Assembly: GCA_016704895.1 (NCBI GenBank)
Contig: JADIZG010000072.1
Span: 1-64,000 of the forward strand
Length of the DNA stretch: 64,000 bases
DNA from: Betaproteobacteria bacterium
GTDB lineage: Bacteria; Pseudomonadota; Gammaproteobacteria; Burkholderiales; Casimicrobiaceae
Direction: 5' to 3'
Made by a program: the position numbers and the translations under genes. The notes beneath the pieces are model-generated. The model was not told where the DNA came from. It did no database searches and saw only the letters and a program-made list of their open reading frames with translations. Shown piece after piece: positions 22,239 to 31,246 of this stretch (the first letter of the stretch is position 1; every line of letters begins with the position of its first letter).

Positions 22239-22961
22239 ATGGCCGGCGCACGCATTCCGCTGCTGCTGCTTCCCGGGCTCCTCTGCGACGGCGAGCTCTT
22301 CGCGGCGCAGATCTCCGGCCTGGCAGGCGTCGCCGACGTGCGCGTCGCCGACCTCACCGCCCGCGACACGATGGCCGGGCTGGCCTCCGCCGCCTTGGCG
22401 CACGCCCCGTGGCCGAGGTTCGCGCTGGGCGGGCTGTCCATGGGCGGCTACGTGGCCTACGAGATCCTGCGCCAGGCGCCCGGACGCGTGCTCGGGCTCG
22501 CGCTGATGGACACCTCGGCCCGCCCGGATACGCCCGAGGGCACCGCGAACCGGCGCCGCCTGATGGCGCTCGCCGAGCGCGATTTCCCTGCCGTGACCGA
22601 GGCGCTGCTGCCGAAGCTCCTGCTTCCGGCGCACGCGGCGGATGCCCGCCTCGCGAGCATCGTGCGCGGCATGGCCGACCGGGTGGGCGCCGCGGCCTTC
22701 GTCCGGCAGCAGCTCGCGATCATCGGCCGACCCGACAGCCGGCCGGGGCTCGCGGGGATCGCCTGTCCGGCGATCGTGATCGCCGGCCGCGACGACGCGC
22801 TGATGCCGCCCGAGATCCACGAGGAGCAGGCGGCGGGCATCCGCGGCGCCGACCTCGCGCTCCTCGGCGACTGCGGCCACCTGTCCTCGATCGAGCAGCC
22901 CGAGCGCGTGAATGCCGCGCTCGCCGGCTGGCTTGCCCGCATCCCCGCCGGCGCGCGCTGA
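22239..22961 (+). CDS. Alpha/beta hydrolase
   Basis: A 240-residue alpha/beta-fold hydrolase of unknown substrate. The oxyanion region is LLLLPGLLCDGELF, the nucleophile elbow is GLSMGG, the acid is in VIAGRDDALMPP, and the catalytic His is in GDCGHLSSIEQPE, so the triad looks complete. No signal peptide is visible, so it is probably cytoplasmic. It starts 75 bases after chpA on the same strand, but a role in pilus signalling is unlikely. Esterase or carboxylesterase activity is the most one can infer. Confidence 0.8.
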   Translation: MAGARIPLLLLPGLLCDGELFAAQISGLAGVADVRVADLTARDTMAGLASAALAHAPWPRFALGGLSMGGYVAYEILRQAPGRVLGLALMDTSARPDTPEGTANRRRLMALAERDFPAVTEALLPKLLLPAHAADARLASIVRGMADRVGAAAFVRQQLAIIGRPDSRPGLAGIACPAIVIAGRDDALMPPEIHEEQAAGIRGADLALLGDCGHLSSIEQPERVNAALAGWLARIPAGAR

Positions 22962-23182
22962 CCCGGTGCGCGTCCCGCCCCCCGGCGACGGGAGCCGCGC
23001 GCCGCGTTACCATGCCATCGTTCGCCGCCCGGGCGCTCCCGGAGCGGGCCTGTTGCCCGCCCCGCGTCCGGGCGTCGCCAACACGCCACGCCGGCTCCGG
23101 GTCGCAGCGTCGCTCCGGAGCCCACCGCACCCCCAGGAAGCTTGCCGGTAACCCGCTCGCACACCCACCCTCGGAGGAGACC

Positions 23183-25235
23183 ATGGCGGATTTCGCCACC
23201 AGCAGCATTCGCACCGTCGCGCTCGTGGGCCACGGCGGCGCCGGCAAGACGTCGCTCGCCGAAGCCCTCCTCGCGAAGGCCGGCGCGATTCCCCTGGCCG
23301 GCAGCGTCGAGAAGGGGACGACGGTGTCGGACTTCGACCCGCTCGAGAAGCAGTTCCAGCATTCGCTGCACGCGTCGATCATGCACGTCGACACGCCCGG
23401 CGCGCGCATCCACCTGATCGACACGCCCGGATTCCCCGACTTCATCGGCCAGGCGATCGGCGCGCTCGACGCCGTCGAGACCGCGGCGGTCGTCGTGAAC
23501 GCCGCGAGCGGCATCGAGATGATCACGTCGCGCATGATGGAGTGGGCGGCCGACCGGCACCTGTGCCGCATCGTGATCGTGAACCGGATCGACGCGGAGA
23601 ACGTCGACCTGCCCGGAGTGCTGGCGTCGATCCGCGCGGCGTTCGGCAACGAGTGCCTGCCGATCAACCTGCCGGCCGACGGCGGCCGGCGCGTCGTCGA
23701 CTGCTTCTTCAACCCGTCGGGGACCGCCGACTTCTCGTCGGTCGCCGAGGCGCACCAGGCGCTCGTCGACCAGGTGATCGAGGTCGACGAGGAGCTGATG
23801 GCGAAGTACCTCGAGCAGGGCGAGTCGATCGAGGCGGAGCAACTGCACGCGCCGTTCGAGAAGGCGCTGCGCGAGGGCCACCTCGTGCCGGTCTGCTTCG
23901 TGTCGGCGCGCACCGGGGCCGGCGTGGCCGAGCTGCTCGAGGTGCTCGTGAAGCTCGCGCCCAACCCCACCGAGGGCAACCCGCCGATGTTCACGAAGGG
24001 CGACGGCGCTTCCGCCGTCGAGTTCCGCTCGGTGCCCGACCCCGCGAAGCACGCGCTCGCGCACGTGTTCAAGGTGGTCGTCGACCCGTTCGTCGGGAAG
24101 CTCGGCGTCTTCCGCGTCCACCAGGGGACGGTGACGAAGGACACGCAGCTCTACGTCGGCGAGAGCAAGAAGCCGTTCAAGGTGGGCCACCTGCTCATGC
24201 TGCAGGGAGCGAAGCACGTCGAAATCGAGCGCGCGTTCCCCGGCGACATCGCCGCGGTCGCGAAGGTCGACGAGGTCGTGTTCGACTGCGTGCTGCACGA
24301 TTCGCACGACGAGGACCGGATCCACATGGTGCCGCTCTCGTTCCCGACGCCGATGCACGGCCTCGCGATCGCGCCGAAGCGCCGCGGCGACGAGCAGCGG
24401 CTGTCCGAGGTGCTGCACAAGATGTGCGCCGAGGATCCGACGCTCGCCGTCGAGCACGACGCGACGCTGAACGAGACGGTGCTGCGGGGACTGGGCGAGC
24501 TGCACCTGCGCTCGGCGCTCGAGCGCATGGCGAGCCAGTTCAAGCTCGAGGTCGAGACGCGGCCGCCGCGCATCCCCTACCGCGAGACGATCACCGGGAA
24601 GGCCGAGGGCCACCACCGCCACAAGAAGCAGACCGGCGGCGCCGGGCAGTTCGGCGAGGTCTTCCTGCGCATCGAGCCGCTGCCGCGCGGCGCCGGGTTC
24701 GAGTTCGTCGACGAGGTGAAGGGCGGCACGATCCCGACGCAGTTCCTGCCCGCGGTGCAGAAGGGCGTCGAGCAGGTCCTCGCCACCGGCCCGGTCGCGG
24801 GCTTTCCGCTGCAGGACGTGCGCGTGATCGTGTACGACGGCAAGAGCCACGCGGTCGACTCGAAGGAGGTCGCGTTCGTGTCGGCGGGCAAGAAGGCGTT
24901 CATCGACGCGATCTCGAAGGCGCGTCCGATCGTGCTCGAGCCGATCGTCAGCCTCGAGGTGCACTGCCAGGCCGACAAGATGGGCGACATCGCCGGCGAC
25001 CTGGCGTCGCGCCGGGGGCAGGTGACCGGCACGCAGACGCTCGCGGCCGGCGCGCTCGCCGTGATCGGCTCCGCACCGCTCGCCGAGCTCGAAGGCTACG
25101 GCTCGCGCCTCAAGGCCTTCACCGGCGGCCACGGCAGCTACACGATGGCGCTCGCGCGCTACGAACAGGCGCCGCCGACCGTGCAGCAGGCGCTCGCGGC
25201 CGAGTACGAAGCATCGGAAGCACGAGGAGGACTGA
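23183..25235 (+). CDS. EF-G-like translational GTPase (paralogue)
   Basis: A translation-factor GTPase of about 683 residues, of the EF-G-like branch rather than the main fusA, which normally sits in the str operon. A strong site (CGGAGGAGA) precedes ATG 23183. The P-loop is GHGGAGKT (residues 16-23) and the G3 motif is DTPGF (80-84). G4 reads NRID (134-137) instead of the usual NKxD. EF-G domains II to V follow, including HRHKKQTGGAGQFGEV, typical of domain IV, and LEPIVSLEVHCQADKMGDI in domain V. Near 25216 a base appears to be missing; restoring it gives EYEASRKHEED and a stop at 25233-25235. Its exact role (translocation backup or stress) is not deducible. Confidence 0.85.
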
Positions 25236-25299
25236 TCCGGCGGGTGCAGGAGCTTGGCGCGAGGAGCCCGGCCGCGGCGGGACATCGGGGGGTGCGCCC

Positions 25300-25322
25300 G
25301 TCGGCCTGAAGGCCGACCCACA
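25300..25322 (+). repeat. REP-type palindrome
   Basis: The core GTCGGCCTGAAGGCCGAC is a perfect 8-bp stem with a GA loop, followed by CCACA. The same 23-base unit recurs in both orientations in three intergenic regions of the window. Confidence 0.8.
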
Positions 25323-25370
25323 GGGCCACCGGCGTCGCGCTCGGCTGTGGGCGCCTGGGCCGACGCGCGC

Positions 25371-25454
25371 CCCCCCGCGCGGGGGGGGGGGCGGCCCCCC
25401 GGCCCCCCCCCCCCCCCCGGGGGGGGGGGGCCCCCCCGGCCCCCCCCCCCCCCC
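25371..25454. other. Poly-G/poly-C tract, probable assembly artefact
   Basis: Alternating runs of G and C with almost no A or T, lying between two oppositely oriented REP palindromes. It is most likely a failed consensus across strong hairpins, not real sequence. Confidence 0.75.
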
Positions 25455-25455
25455 T

Positions 25456-25478
25456 TGTGGGCCGGCCTTCAGGCCGAC
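25456..25478 (-). repeat. REP-type palindrome, inverted
   Basis: Reads TGTGGGCCGGCC then TTCAGGCCGAC, an inverted copy of the unit at 25300 with one difference. Confidence 0.75.
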
Positions 25479-25496
25479 GCATGTCCCCCGCGCGAT

Positions 25497-25519
25497 TGTG
25501 GGTCGGCCTTCAGGCCGAC
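25497..25519 (-). repeat. REP-type palindrome, inverted
   Basis: Reads TGTGGGTCGGCC then TTCAGGCCGAC, an exact inverted copy of the unit at 25300. The spacing from the previous copy is 41 bases start to start. Confidence 0.8.
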
Positions 25520-25767
25520 GCATTGTCCACATCCCAGGACCGGGGTGAGGGACTTCGCGCCCGACCCCCTGACTCTTTGCTCAGCGCCGCGGCGGACTGC
25601 TCGAGCGAACGGTTCGAGCGGCATGCGGCCGCCTGCGGTTCGGGTGACGCCGTTCGTGGGCGCGGCAGCGGTCACGCGCACGTGCCGCGTCGGCAGGAGG
25701 CTGACGGGCAACGCGAGCTGATTCGCGTCCCCGTACGCGATGCGCCTGGCGGGAGTGCCGTGCGCGG

Positions 25768-27268
25768 TCAGCGCCGCAGCGTGCGTCCGAACAGCGCGAG
25801 CGCCTCCTCGCGCGCCGTCGCGTGGTCGACGATCGGCGGCGGATAGTCGCGGCCGACGACCACGCCGCGCGCCTGCTGCAGCGCGGGCGGAAGCGTCCAC
25901 GGCGAGTGGATCTCGCGCGCGTCGAGCGCGGCGACTTCCGGCACGTATCGCCGGATGAACTCGCCGTCGGGGTCGAATCGCTCCGACTGCGTCACCGGGT
26001 TGAAGATCCGGAACCACGGCTGCGCATCGCAGCCGGTCGACGCCGCCCACTGCCAGCCGCCGTTGTTCGACGCGAGGTCGTAGTCGATCAGCGTGTCGGC
26101 GAAATGCCGTTCGCCCAGCCGCCAGTCGACGAGCAGGTCCTTGACGAGGAAGCTCGCCGCGACCATGCGCAGCCGGTTGTGCATGTATCCGGTTCGCGCG
26201 AGCTGGCGCATCGCGGCATCGACGATCGGGTATCCGGTGCGGCCTTCGCGCCACGCAGCGAAGCGCGACGGGTCACTCGGGAACGCGATCGCGTTGCAAG
26301 CGGGCCTGAACGCGCCGGTCACGACGTCCGGGCGGTGCCAGAGGATCTGCGCGTAGAACTCGCGCCAGACGAGCTCGGAGAGCCACGTCGCCGCGCCGTC
26401 GCCGCCCGGCAGCAGCGAGCGCGCGTGCGCGAACGCGGCGAGCGTGCGTATCGACACGGTGCCGAAGCGCAGGTGGACCGACAGGTAGGACGGGCCCTTG
26501 CGCGCCGGGAAGTCGCGCGCCTCGCGGTAGCGGTCGATGCGCTTGCGGAAGTCGGCGAACAGCGCCGCGCCGCCCGACATGCCGGGCTTCACGCCGAGCG
26601 CCGCGAGGTTGGTGCGGCGGAAGCCGATCGCCTCGAGCGCAGGCACGCCCGTGTCGAGCGCCGCCGGCGGCGGCACGAGTGCGGCGGCCCCGTCGGTCGC
26701 GTGCGGCGCGAGGTGCGCGGGCACGAGCCGGTCGAGCCACGCGCGCTTGTACGGCGTGAACACCGAGTACGGCGTGCCGGTCTTCGACAGCACCTCGTCG
26801 CGCTCGAAGATCACCTGGTCCTTGTGCGTGACGAACGCTATGCCGAGCGCGGTGAGCGAATCGTCGATCTCGTCGTCGCGCGCGATCGCGGCGGGCTCGT
26901 AGTCGCGGTTGGCGTGGACCGCCGCGACGCCGAGCTCGCGGGCCAGCGCCGGGATCGCGTCGCGGGCGCGCGCGTGCAGGACGATCAGTCCGCCGCCGCG
27001 CTCGCGCAGGCTGGCGTCGAGCTCGCGCAGGCTGCCGGCGATGAACTCGACCCGGCGATCCTCGGGCGACGGCAGCGCGTCGAGGATCTCGCGGTCGAAC
27101 ACGAACGCGCAGTGGACCGGGCCGCCGTCCTCGAGCGCGCGAGAGCGCCGCGTGGTCGACGTCGCGCAGGTCGCGCCGGAACCACACGAGCGACCCCGCG
27201 CGGCCGGACGGCTGCGCCGCGGCGGGACGAGGGGACGCGCGCGGACGGGAGGGAGGAGCGGTCGGCAT
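25768..27268 (-). CDS. phrB: Deoxyribodipyrimidine photolyase (one frameshift)
   Basis: A class I CPD photolyase that repairs UV-induced pyrimidine dimers using light. From the minus-strand ATG at 27268 it reads MPTAPPSRPRAS, then GSLVWFRRDLRDVDHAAL, the antenna-domain opening. A break near 27142 then shifts the frame, after which RALEDGGPVHCAFVFDREIL to the C-terminus is intact. The FAD-binding domain has SYLSVHLRFGT, WREFYAQILWHRPD, RLRMVAASFLVKDLLVDW and the signature SNNGGWQWAASTGCDAQP. Corrected length is about 500 residues, normal for the family. A methenyl-tetrahydrofolate antenna is likely from family precedent. It is divergent from yqgE across 97 bases. Confidence 0.9.
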
Positions 27269-27325
27269 CGGGGCGCGCGGGTCGGGAACCGCCTCGCTCT
27301 GGCGTGGTCTAGGCCAAGCGGCACA

Positions 27326-27355
27326 TTGTGCCCGGGGTCCCCGGACGTTTACAAT
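27326..27355 (+). promoter_or_regulatory. Candidate sigma-70 promoter for yqgE-ruvX-pyr operon
   Basis: TTGTGC (27326-27331) and TACAAT (27350-27355) are separated by 18 bases. The yqgE ATG is at 27366, only ten bases after the -10 element, so a transcript from this promoter would have almost no leader. Confidence 0.5.
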
Positions 27356-27365
27356 TCGACAATCC

Positions 27366-27929
27366 ATGGGTGCGACCGTCAACCTCACGCACCATTTCCT
27401 GATCGCCATGCCCGCCATGGCCGATCCGCATTTCGCCCACACGCTCACGTTCGTCTGCGAGCACAACGAGGACGGCGCGCTCGGCATCGTCGTCAACCGG
27501 CCGATCGAGATGACGCTGTCCGCGCTGTTCGAGCAGATCGAGGTCGAGCTGCCCGACACGGCGCTCGGCCGCTCCCCGGTGCTCTACGGCGGCCCGGTGC
27601 AGATGGACCGCGGCTTCGTGCTGCACCGGCCGCTCGGCAACTGGCAATCGACGCTGGCGGTGTCCGACGACCTCGGGCTCACGACGTCGAAGGACGTCCT
27701 CGAGGCGCTGGCGCGAGGCGAGGGGCCGCGCGACGTGCTGGTCTCGCTGGGGTACGCGGGCTGGTCGGCGGGGCAGCTCGAGCAGGAGCTCGCGCAGAAC
27801 GCGTGGCTCACCGTCGACGCGGACGCCGCCGTGCTGTTCGACGTGCCGCCCGACCGCCGGCTGCCGGCCGCGATGTCCCGGCTCGGCATCGACTTCTCGC
27901 GCCTGTCGGAAGGCGCCGGGCACGCGTAG
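27366..27929 (+). CDS. yqgE: YqgE/AlgH family protein (UPF0301)
   Basis: A 187-residue UPF0301 protein of unknown biochemical function. It opens VNLTHHFLIAMPAM, the strongly conserved family N-terminus, then CEHNEDGALGIVVNRP and YGGPVQMDRGFVLH. The ATG at 27366 is the only start that preserves the conserved opening. It overlaps ruvX (TAGTG), as in many proteobacteria where these two are always paired. It heads the pyr operon. Confidence 0.9.
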   Translation: MGATVNLTHHFLIAMPAMADPHFAHTLTFVCEHNEDGALGIVVNRPIEMTLSALFEQIEVELPDTALGRSPVLYGGPVQMDRGFVLHRPLGNWQSTLAVSDDLGLTTSKDVLEALARGEGPRDVLVSLGYAGWSAGQLEQELAQNAWLTVDADAAVLFDVPPDRRLPAAMSRLGIDFSRLSEGAGHA

Positions 27930-28369
27930 TGGGCGTCGGCGACGCATCCCGCGAATCCACCGTGCTCGCCTTCGATTTCGGAACCCGCCGCATCGGCGTC
28001 GCGGTCGGCGACCTCGCGACGCGCATCGCGCATCCGCTGGCGACGATCGAACGCGAGCGCGAGGCCGAGCGCTTCGGCGCGATCGCGTCGCTCGTCGCGG
28101 AGTGGAAGCCCGCCCGCCTCGTCGTCGGCCTGCCGGTGCACGCGGACGGCACGCCGCACGCGACGACGGCGCGCGCGCAGCGCTTCGGCCGCCAGCTCGC
28201 CGGCCGCACCGGCCTGCCGGTCGAGTTCGCCGACGAGCGCCACACGACCCAGGACGCGGCCGCGTCGCTGTCGGAGGCGGGACTGGGCGGAAGGCGCTCG
28301 AAGGAAGTGCGCGACCGCGTGGCGGCGCAGCTGATCCTGCAGGCCTGGCTCGACGACCATGGCCGCTGA
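27929..28369 (+). CDS. ruvX: Putative pre-16S rRNA nuclease RuvX/YqgF
   Basis: A 146-residue RNase H-like-fold nuclease implicated in 16S rRNA 5'-end maturation and sometimes annotated as a Holliday junction resolvase. The N-terminal catalytic block is VLAFDFGTRRIGVAVGDLA. The second is LVVGLPVHADGTPHATT, and the third is FADERHTTQDAA with SKEVRDRVAAQLILQAWL. I choose GTG 27929, which overlaps the yqgE stop by one base; GTG 27961 would also keep the conserved core. The 3' end overlaps pyrR by 11 bases. Confidence 0.9.
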   Translation: MGVGDASRESTVLAFDFGTRRIGVAVGDLATRIAHPLATIEREREAERFGAIASLVAEWKPARLVVGLPVHADGTPHATTARAQRFGRQLAGRTGLPVEFADERHTTQDAAASLSEAGLGGRRSKEVRDRVAAQLILQAWLDDHGR

Positions 28370-28883
28370 GGCTCCCGGCATCGCGCTGCCCGACGCCGAG
28401 GAGGCGCTCGAAGCGCTCGCCGCGCGCATGCGCGCGGGCGTCGCGCACGGCGCGGCGTTCGTCGGCATCTACTCGGGCGGCGCCTGGATCGCCGAGCGCC
28501 TCGCGACGCTCGTGCCGGGCGACCACGCGGTCGGCTACATCGACGTCTCGTTCTACCGCGACGACTACGCGTCGAAGGGCCTCAAGGCCGGCGCGCGCCG
28601 CAGCGACCTGCCGTTCGACGTGGCGGGCGCGACGATCGTGCTGATCGACGACGTGCTCTACACGGGGCGCTCGACGCGCGCGGCGATCAACGAGCTGTTC
28701 GACTACGGGCGGCCCGCCGCGATCGAGCTCGCGGTGCTGGTCGACCGCGGCGGCCGCGAGCTGCCGATCGAGCCCGGCTACGTCGGCGCGCGCGTCGCCT
28801 GCGCGCGCGACCTGTCGATCGTGCTGTCGCGCGGCGAGGACGGACGGCTGTCGCTCGGCGTCGAGCGGGCCGGCGAGCCATGA
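28359..28883 (+). CDS. pyrR: Bifunctional pyr regulator / uracil phosphoribosyltransferase PyrR
   Basis: A PRTase-fold protein of 174 residues. In Gram-positive bacteria PyrR binds pyr mRNA and attenuates transcription; in proteobacteria its regulatory role is less clear, though uracil phosphoribosyltransferase activity is expected. The PRPP-binding motif VLIDDVLYTGRSTRAA is intact, as are IDVSFYRDDY and LVDRGGRELPI. It overlaps ruvX upstream and pyrB downstream (ATGA), so translation is coupled. No PyrR-type anti-antiterminator is obvious before pyrB because the genes overlap. Confidence 0.9.
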   Translation: MAAEAPGIALPDAEEALEALAARMRAGVAHGAAFVGIYSGGAWIAERLATLVPGDHAVGYIDVSFYRDDYASKGLKAGARRSDLPFDVAGATIVLIDDVLYTGRSTRAAINELFDYGRPAAIELAVLVDRGGRELPIEPGYVGARVACARDLSIVLSRGEDGRLSLGVERAGEP

Positions 28884-29848
28884 TGGGCAAACGCAACCCG
28901 CAGCTCGATGCGGACGGCAAGCTCGTCCACCTGTTGACGCTCGAGGGCCTTCCGGCCGAGACGATCGTCTCGATCCTCGACACCGCGGCGCCGTTCGCGT
29001 CGATCGGGGAGCGCGAGGTCAAGAAGGTGCCGCTGATGCGCGGCAAGGCGGTGTTCAACCTGTTCTTCGAGAGCTCGACGCGCACGCGCACGACGTTCGA
29101 GATCGCGGCGAAGCGGCTGTCGGCCGACGTGATCAACCTCAACATCGGCGCGTCGTCGACCTCGAAGGGCGAGTCGCTGCTCGACACGATCGACAACCTC
29201 GTGGCGATGAACGCGGACATGTTCGTCGTCCGGCACGGCCAGTCGGGCGCCGCGCACCTGATCGCGAGCCACCTGCAGGCGACCGGCAAGCCGCACGTCC
29301 ACGTCGTCAACGCCGGCGACGGCCGCCACGGCCACCCGACGCAGGGGCTGCTCGACCTCTACACGATCCGCCACTACAAGCGCGACTTCCGCGCGCTGTC
29401 GGTCGCGATCGTCGGCGACGTGCTGCATTCGCGCGTCGCGCGGAGCCTGATCCACGGGCTCACGACGCTGGGCACGCCCGACGTGCGCGTGATCGGTCCC
29501 AAGACGCTGCTTCCCGCGCGCGTCGAGGGGATGGGCGTCTCCGTGCACCACGACATGCGCGAGGGGATCGCCGGCTGCGACGTCGTCGTGATGCTGCGGC
29601 TGCAGAACGAGCGCATGAAGGGCGCGCTGCTGCCGTCGTCGGGGGAGTTCTTCAAGCACTACGGGCTCACCGCGGACAAGCTCGCCCGCGCGAAGCCCGA
29701 CGCGATCGTGATGCACCCGGGGCCGATGAACCGCGGCGTCGAGATCGACTCGCCGGTCGCCGACGGCGAGCGCTCGGTGATCCTGCCGCAGGTGACGTTC
29801 GGCATCGCCGTGCGGATGGCGGTGATGAGCATGATCGCGGGGGCATGA
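28880..29848 (+). CDS. pyrB: Aspartate carbamoyltransferase catalytic subunit
   Basis: PyrB condenses carbamoyl phosphate with aspartate in pyrimidine synthesis. The 322-residue frame carries the carbamoyl phosphate motif FFESSTRTRTTFE, the SSTSKGESLLDT loop, HPTQGLLDLYTI and the C-terminal HPGPMNRGVEI. No pyrI regulatory subunit follows. Instead a dihydroorotase-like gene is next, as in pseudomonads, where ATCase forms a dodecamer with an inactive dihydroorotase (class A ATCase). The start overlaps pyrR; ATG 28883 is an alternative. Confidence 0.95.
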   Translation: MMGKRNPQLDADGKLVHLLTLEGLPAETIVSILDTAAPFASIGEREVKKVPLMRGKAVFNLFFESSTRTRTTFEIAAKRLSADVINLNIGASSTSKGESLLDTIDNLVAMNADMFVVRHGQSGAAHLIASHLQATGKPHVHVVNAGDGRHGHPTQGLLDLYTIRHYKRDFRALSVAIVGDVLHSRVARSLIHGLTTLGTPDVRVIGPKTLLPARVEGMGVSVHHDMREGIAGCDVVVMLRLQNERMKGALLPSSGEFFKHYGLTADKLARAKPDAIVMHPGPMNRGVEIDSPVADGERSVILPQVTFGIAVRMAVMSMIAGA

Positions 29849-29888
29849 CGATGCGCGCATGGCCATCGGCAGGGCACGGGGCGCCGCG

Positions 29889-31163
29889 ATGAGGATCGAG
29901 ATCCGCAACGGCCGCGTCGTCGATCCGGCGTCGGGCACCGACCGCACGGCGTCGGTGTTCGTCGCCGACGGGAAGATCGCCGCGGTCGGCGCGGCGCCTG
30001 CGGGCTTCCGCGCCGACCGCACGATCGAGGCGTCGGGCCTCGTCGTCGCGCCGGGGCTCGTCGACCTCAACGCGCGGCTGCGCGAGCCGGGCCTCGAGCA
30101 CAAGGCGACGCTCGACTCGGAGCTGAAGGCGGCGGTCGCGGGCGGCGTGACGCGGCTCGCGTGCCCGCCCGACACCGATCCGCCGCTCGACGAGCCGGGG
30201 CTCGTCGAGATGCTCAAGCAGCGCGCGCGGCTCGCGAACCGGGCGCACGTGCACCCGGTGGGCGCGCTCACGGTCGGCCTCGCCGGGACGACGCTGACCG
30301 AGATGGGCGAGCTCGCGGACGCCGGCTGCGTCGCGTACTCGCAGGGCGACGTGCCGATCGCCGACACGCAGGTGCTGCTCCGCGCGATGCAGTACGCGGC
30401 GACGTTCGGCCACCGCGTCTGGCTGCGTCCGCAGGACGCTTACCTTGCGCGCGGCGGCGTCGCGCACGAGGGCGAGATCGCGACGCGGCTCGGGCTCCCC
30501 GCGGTGCCGTCGTGCGCGGAGACCGTCGCCATCGGGACGATCCTGGCGCTCGCGCGCGAGACGGGCGTGCGCGTCCACCTGCAGCGCCTGTCGACGGCCG
30601 AAGGGGTCGCGATGGTGCGCGAGGCGAAGCGGGCGCGCATGCCGGTCACCTGCGAGGTCGCTGCCCACCACCTGCACCTGTGCGACGTCGACATCGGCTG
30701 GTTCGACAGCCAGGCGCGCCTCGACCCGCCGCTGCGCGGGACGCGCGACCGGGCGGCGCTGCGCGCGGGGCTCGCGGACGGCACGATCGACGTCGTGTCG
30801 TCGGACCACGCGCCGGTCGACGACGACGCCAAGCAGGTCCCGTTCGGCGAGGCCGAGGCGGGCGCGACCGGGCTGGAACTCCTGCTGTCGCTCACGCTCA
30901 AATGGGCTGCGGAGGACGGGGTGTCGCTGGTGGATGCGCTCGCGCGCGTCACGTCGGCGCCCGCCGCGGTGCTCGGCGTCGAGGCCGGGAGCCTCGGGCC
31001 GGGCGCAGCCGCCGACCTGTGCGTCTTCGATCCGTCCGCATGGTGGCTGGTCGGACAGCGATCGCTGGCGAGCCAGGGCAGGAACACGCCGTTCCTCGGG
31101 CACGAGCTGCCCGGCCGCGTGCGATGGACCCTCGTCGGGGGTCAGGTCGTGCACGAAGCCTGA
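29889..31163 (+). CDS. pyrX: Dihydroorotase-like protein lacking zinc ligands (PyrC'/PyrX)
   Basis: A 424-residue amidohydrolase-fold protein that looks like a dihydroorotase but has lost key metal ligands. The usual PGLVDxHxHLREPG motif reads PGLVDLNARLREPG (Asn61-Ala62-Arg63 replace His-x-His), and the usual ligand region near residue 180 reads LRPQDAYLA. AHHLHLCD and SSDHAPVDDD are kept. This pattern matches the non-catalytic pyrC' subunit of Pseudomonas, which is required for assembly of PyrB into active ATCase. ATG 29889 is 40 bases after pyrB. If correct, a separate active dihydroorotase must be encoded elsewhere in the genome. Confidence 0.85.
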   Translation: MRIEIRNGRVVDPASGTDRTASVFVADGKIAAVGAAPAGFRADRTIEASGLVVAPGLVDLNARLREPGLEHKATLDSELKAAVAGGVTRLACPPDTDPPLDEPGLVEMLKQRARLANRAHVHPVGALTVGLAGTTLTEMGELADAGCVAYSQGDVPIADTQVLLRAMQYAATFGHRVWLRPQDAYLARGGVAHEGEIATRLGLPAVPSCAETVAIGTILALARETGVRVHLQRLSTAEGVAMVREAKRARMPVTCEVAAHHLHLCDVDIGWFDSQARLDPPLRGTRDRAALRAGLADGTIDVVSSDHAPVDDDAKQVPFGEAEAGATGLELLLSLTLKWAAEDGVSLVDALARVTSAPAAVLGVEAGSLGPGAAADLCVFDPSAWWLVGQRSLASQGRNTPFLGHELPGRVRWTLVGGQVVHEA

Positions 31164-31246
31164 CGCCGTCGCTGCGCTGTCCGTCCATCCGAACGTCCGT
31201 TCCCCTTTTCGGCCGCCTGGTGCGGCCGACACGCCGGAGGCATGTC

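Larger units (their letters stand above)
25236..25767. other. Gene-free region with a REP cluster and a poly-G/C tract
   Basis: No convincing gene is present between the EF-G-like gene and phrB. The left half holds three REP-type palindromes (25300, 25456, 25497) and a G/C homopolymer tract. The right half (25520-25767) has no repeat or recognisable protein. Frames that cross the region consist of REP translations plus shadows of phrB. Confidence 0.6.

Noticed and set aside
25300..25519. A CRISPR array
   Set aside because: Units are self-complementary, occur in both orientations, and lack regular unique spacers; they are REP-type palindromes.
25469..26254. A minus-strand protein between phrB and the REP cluster
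   Set aside because: It is an alternative frame of phrB extended through a gene-free stretch and a REP element; no family resemblance.
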